Of a DNA stretch of 64,000 nucleotides, positions 62,988 to 64,000 are shown piece after piece. Made by a program: the position numbers and the translations under genes. Each line of letters starts with the position of its first letter. Positions within the stretch are counted from its first letter, which is position 1. The notes beneath the pieces were generated by a model. The model had not been told where the DNA came from. It saw only the letters and a list, made by a program, of their open reading frames with translations, and made no database searches. Source of the DNA: an uncultured Oscillospiraceae bacterium. Lineage in GTDB: Bacteria > Bacillota > Clostridia > Oscillospirales > Acutalibacteraceae. The DNA is taken from assembly GCA_900541565.1 (NCBI GenBank), contig UQKB01000005.1, positions 1 through 64,000 of the forward strand, given 5' to 3'.

Positions 62988-64000
62988 TTAAATTCTGCTA
63001 CCTAAAATTTCTTTCTGCTCCTTATAAAAGCTTTCGTATGTTCCCTCATCGAGCGCCTGCCGGATTTTTAAAAGCAGCGTATTGTAAAAATAAAGATTAT
63101 GTATAACGGCAAGGCGCATACCGAGCATTTCGCCGCTTTTTAGGAGATGGCGCAGATAAGCCCTTGAAAAGTTCTGGCAGACGGGGCATGTGCATTGCGG
63201 GTCAACCGGGGAAGAATCCAGCGCATATTTTGCGTTGTTTAAATTGCGGCAGCCCTGCCAGGTGAACAGGTGGCCGTGCCTTGCGTTGCGGCTGGGCATA
63301 ACGCAGTCAAACAGGTCTATGCCCCTGTATACGCTTTCCAGTATATTTACAGGCGTGCCTACCCCCATTAAATACCGTGGACGGTCCTGCGGCAGATACG
63401 GCTGCAGCTGCTCAAGAATGTGGTACATAACAAAATCCGGCTCTCCCACAGCCAGCCCTCCTACGGCGTAGCCCGGCAGGTCCAGCTCACGGATCTGCTT
63501 CATATGCTCAATCCGCAGATCGTCGTAGACGCCGCCCTGGTTAATACCAAACAACAACTGTTTTCTGTTTAGTGTGTCCGGCAGCGCGTTTAAACGCGCC
63601 AGCTCATTTTTGCAGCGCACTAGCCAGCGCGTTGTGCGTTCGATAGATTTTTTTGTATATTCGTAAGGGGAAGGGTTTTTTACGCATTCGTCAAACGCCA
63701 TGGCGATGGTAGAAGCCAGGTTCGACTGAATGCGTATGCTTTCCTCAGGTCCCATAAAAATTTTCCGCCCGTCTATATGGGAGGAAAAATAGACGCCTTC
63801 TTCCTGAATGTTGCGCAGCTTTGCCAGCGAAAACACCTGAAAGCCCCCGCTGTCTGTCAGGATGGGGCCTTCCCAGCGTGTAAAAGCGTGCAGCCCGCCC
63901 AGCTTTTTGATCGTTTCGTCGCCCGGGCGCAGGTGCAGGTGATAGGTGTTGCAAAGCTGCACCTGGCAGCGCAGCTCCTTTAAATCAAGCGCAGATAAAG
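62988..64000 (-). CDS. tgt: Queuine tRNA-ribosyltransferase (5' end beyond window)
   Basis: The frame is open to the right edge and starts outside, so only the C-terminal ~337 residues are seen. Seen in order: NTYHL, LTDSGGFQVFSL, FGINQGG, AVGGLAVGE, the nucleophile region FDCVMPSRNARHGHLFT and the zinc site CTCPVC ... HNLYF. It exchanges guanine 34 of certain tRNAs for a queuosine precursor. It stands upstream of yajC, as in many bacteria. Confidence 0.96.
   Translation of the reverse strand, partial: LSALDLKELRCQVQLCNTYHLHLRPGDETIKKLGGLHAFTRWEGPILTDSGGFQVFSLAKLRNIQEEGVYFSSHIDGRKIFMGPEESIRIQSNLASTIAMAFDECVKNPSPYEYTKKSIERTTRWLVRCKNELARLNALPDTLNRKQLLFGINQGGVYDDLRIEHMKQIRELDLPGYAVGGLAVGEPDFVMYHILEQLQPYLPQDRPRYLMGVGTPVNILESVYRGIDLFDCVMPSRNARHGHLFTWQGCRNLNNAKYALDSSPVDPQCTCPVCQNFSRAYLRHLLKSGEMLGMRLAVIHNLYFYNTLLLKIRQALDEGTYESFYKEQKEILGSRI

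Noticed and set aside
1..64000. tRNA genes, insertion sequences, prophage or attachment sites
   Set aside because: I looked for T-loop-like motifs, transposase motifs, terminal inverted repeats and phage genes and saw none. Isolated tRNA genes could be missed by eye.

Overview
This window looks like an ordinary chromosomal stretch of an anaerobic, endospore-forming, low-to-mid-GC Firmicute of the class Clostridia, probably near the Oscillospiraceae/Ruminococcaceae. The evidence is Spo0A, SpoIVB, Gpr and SpoIIP (sporulation), three [FeFe]-hydrogenase-linked genes and many ferredoxin-type Cys clusters (strict anaerobe), a ctsR-mcsA-mcsB-clpC operon with CtsR operators, a T-box phenylalanine leader, dockerin-bearing secreted proteins, and strong Shine-Dalgarno sites. 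I see no rRNA, tRNA, CRISPR array, prophage or insertion sequence.

Layout. 1-438: the end of a surface protein made of 60-bp tandem repeats. 540-3635 (minus): a PPK2 polyphosphate kinase, a CorA-type transporter and the c-di-AMP receptor DarA. 3831-8584: the CtsR-controlled stress operon. 8715-11331: divergent tmcAL and ackA with overlapping promoters. 11522-15624: O6-alkylguanine repair, a primosome pair (DnaB/DnaD-like plus helicase loader) and a PHP phosphoesterase. 15714-18575: a GH13 enzyme fused to DUF1653, pyrophosphatase and a membrane protein. 18588-23112: a TPP-riboswitch-controlled thiamine operon (thiD-thiC-thiM-thiE-HAD phosphatase). 23125-28039 (mostly minus): ruvX, a YetF-like protein, pyrD-pyrK, GtrA and a transglutaminase-like lipoprotein. 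28235-32637: an EctB-like transaminase, an ATP-grasp protein, and convergent PlsY-like and glycolipid glycosyltransferase genes. 32728-35263: sulfur assimilation (metY-cysK). 35303-37895: a CopZ-like chaperone and spo0A-spoIVB. 38084-42847: a P-type ATPase, an acetyltransferase, a DNA glycosylase and a radical SAM enzyme. 42932-47820: an operon with a 2Fe-2S protein, a sensory-type PAS [FeFe]-hydrogenase, a SpoIIE-type PP2C phosphatase and a second [FeFe]-hydrogenase. 48098-50909: two convergent dockerin proteins (CHAP amidase-like and papain-like). 51057-53728: gpr-spoIIP and a Pro/Thr-rich membrane protein. 53824-58682 (minus): Cu/Zn SOD, ireB and pheS-pheT behind a Phe T-box. 58702-64000: two membrane proteins, a surface GH13 lipoprotein, and the TIGR04086-yajC-tgt cluster.

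How the genes fit together. The most system-like locus is 43145-47757: a hydrogenase with degenerate H-cluster loops and a PAS domain, translationally overlapping a phosphatase and followed by a catalytic-type hydrogenase, which suggests H2 sensing coupled to protein (de)phosphorylation. Group C sensory hydrogenases of this general kind are known, but the phosphatase has an unrecognised C-terminal domain. Other points worth attention are the GH13-DUF1653 fusion, a Spo0A receiver with Arg in place of the conserved Lys, a YajC with a lipobox, a HAD phosphatase in the thi operon, a PlsY homologue with altered motifs beside a diacylglycerol glycosyltransferase, and dockerins on a protease and a CHAP protein. 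Functions come from reading motifs by eye; no database search was run.
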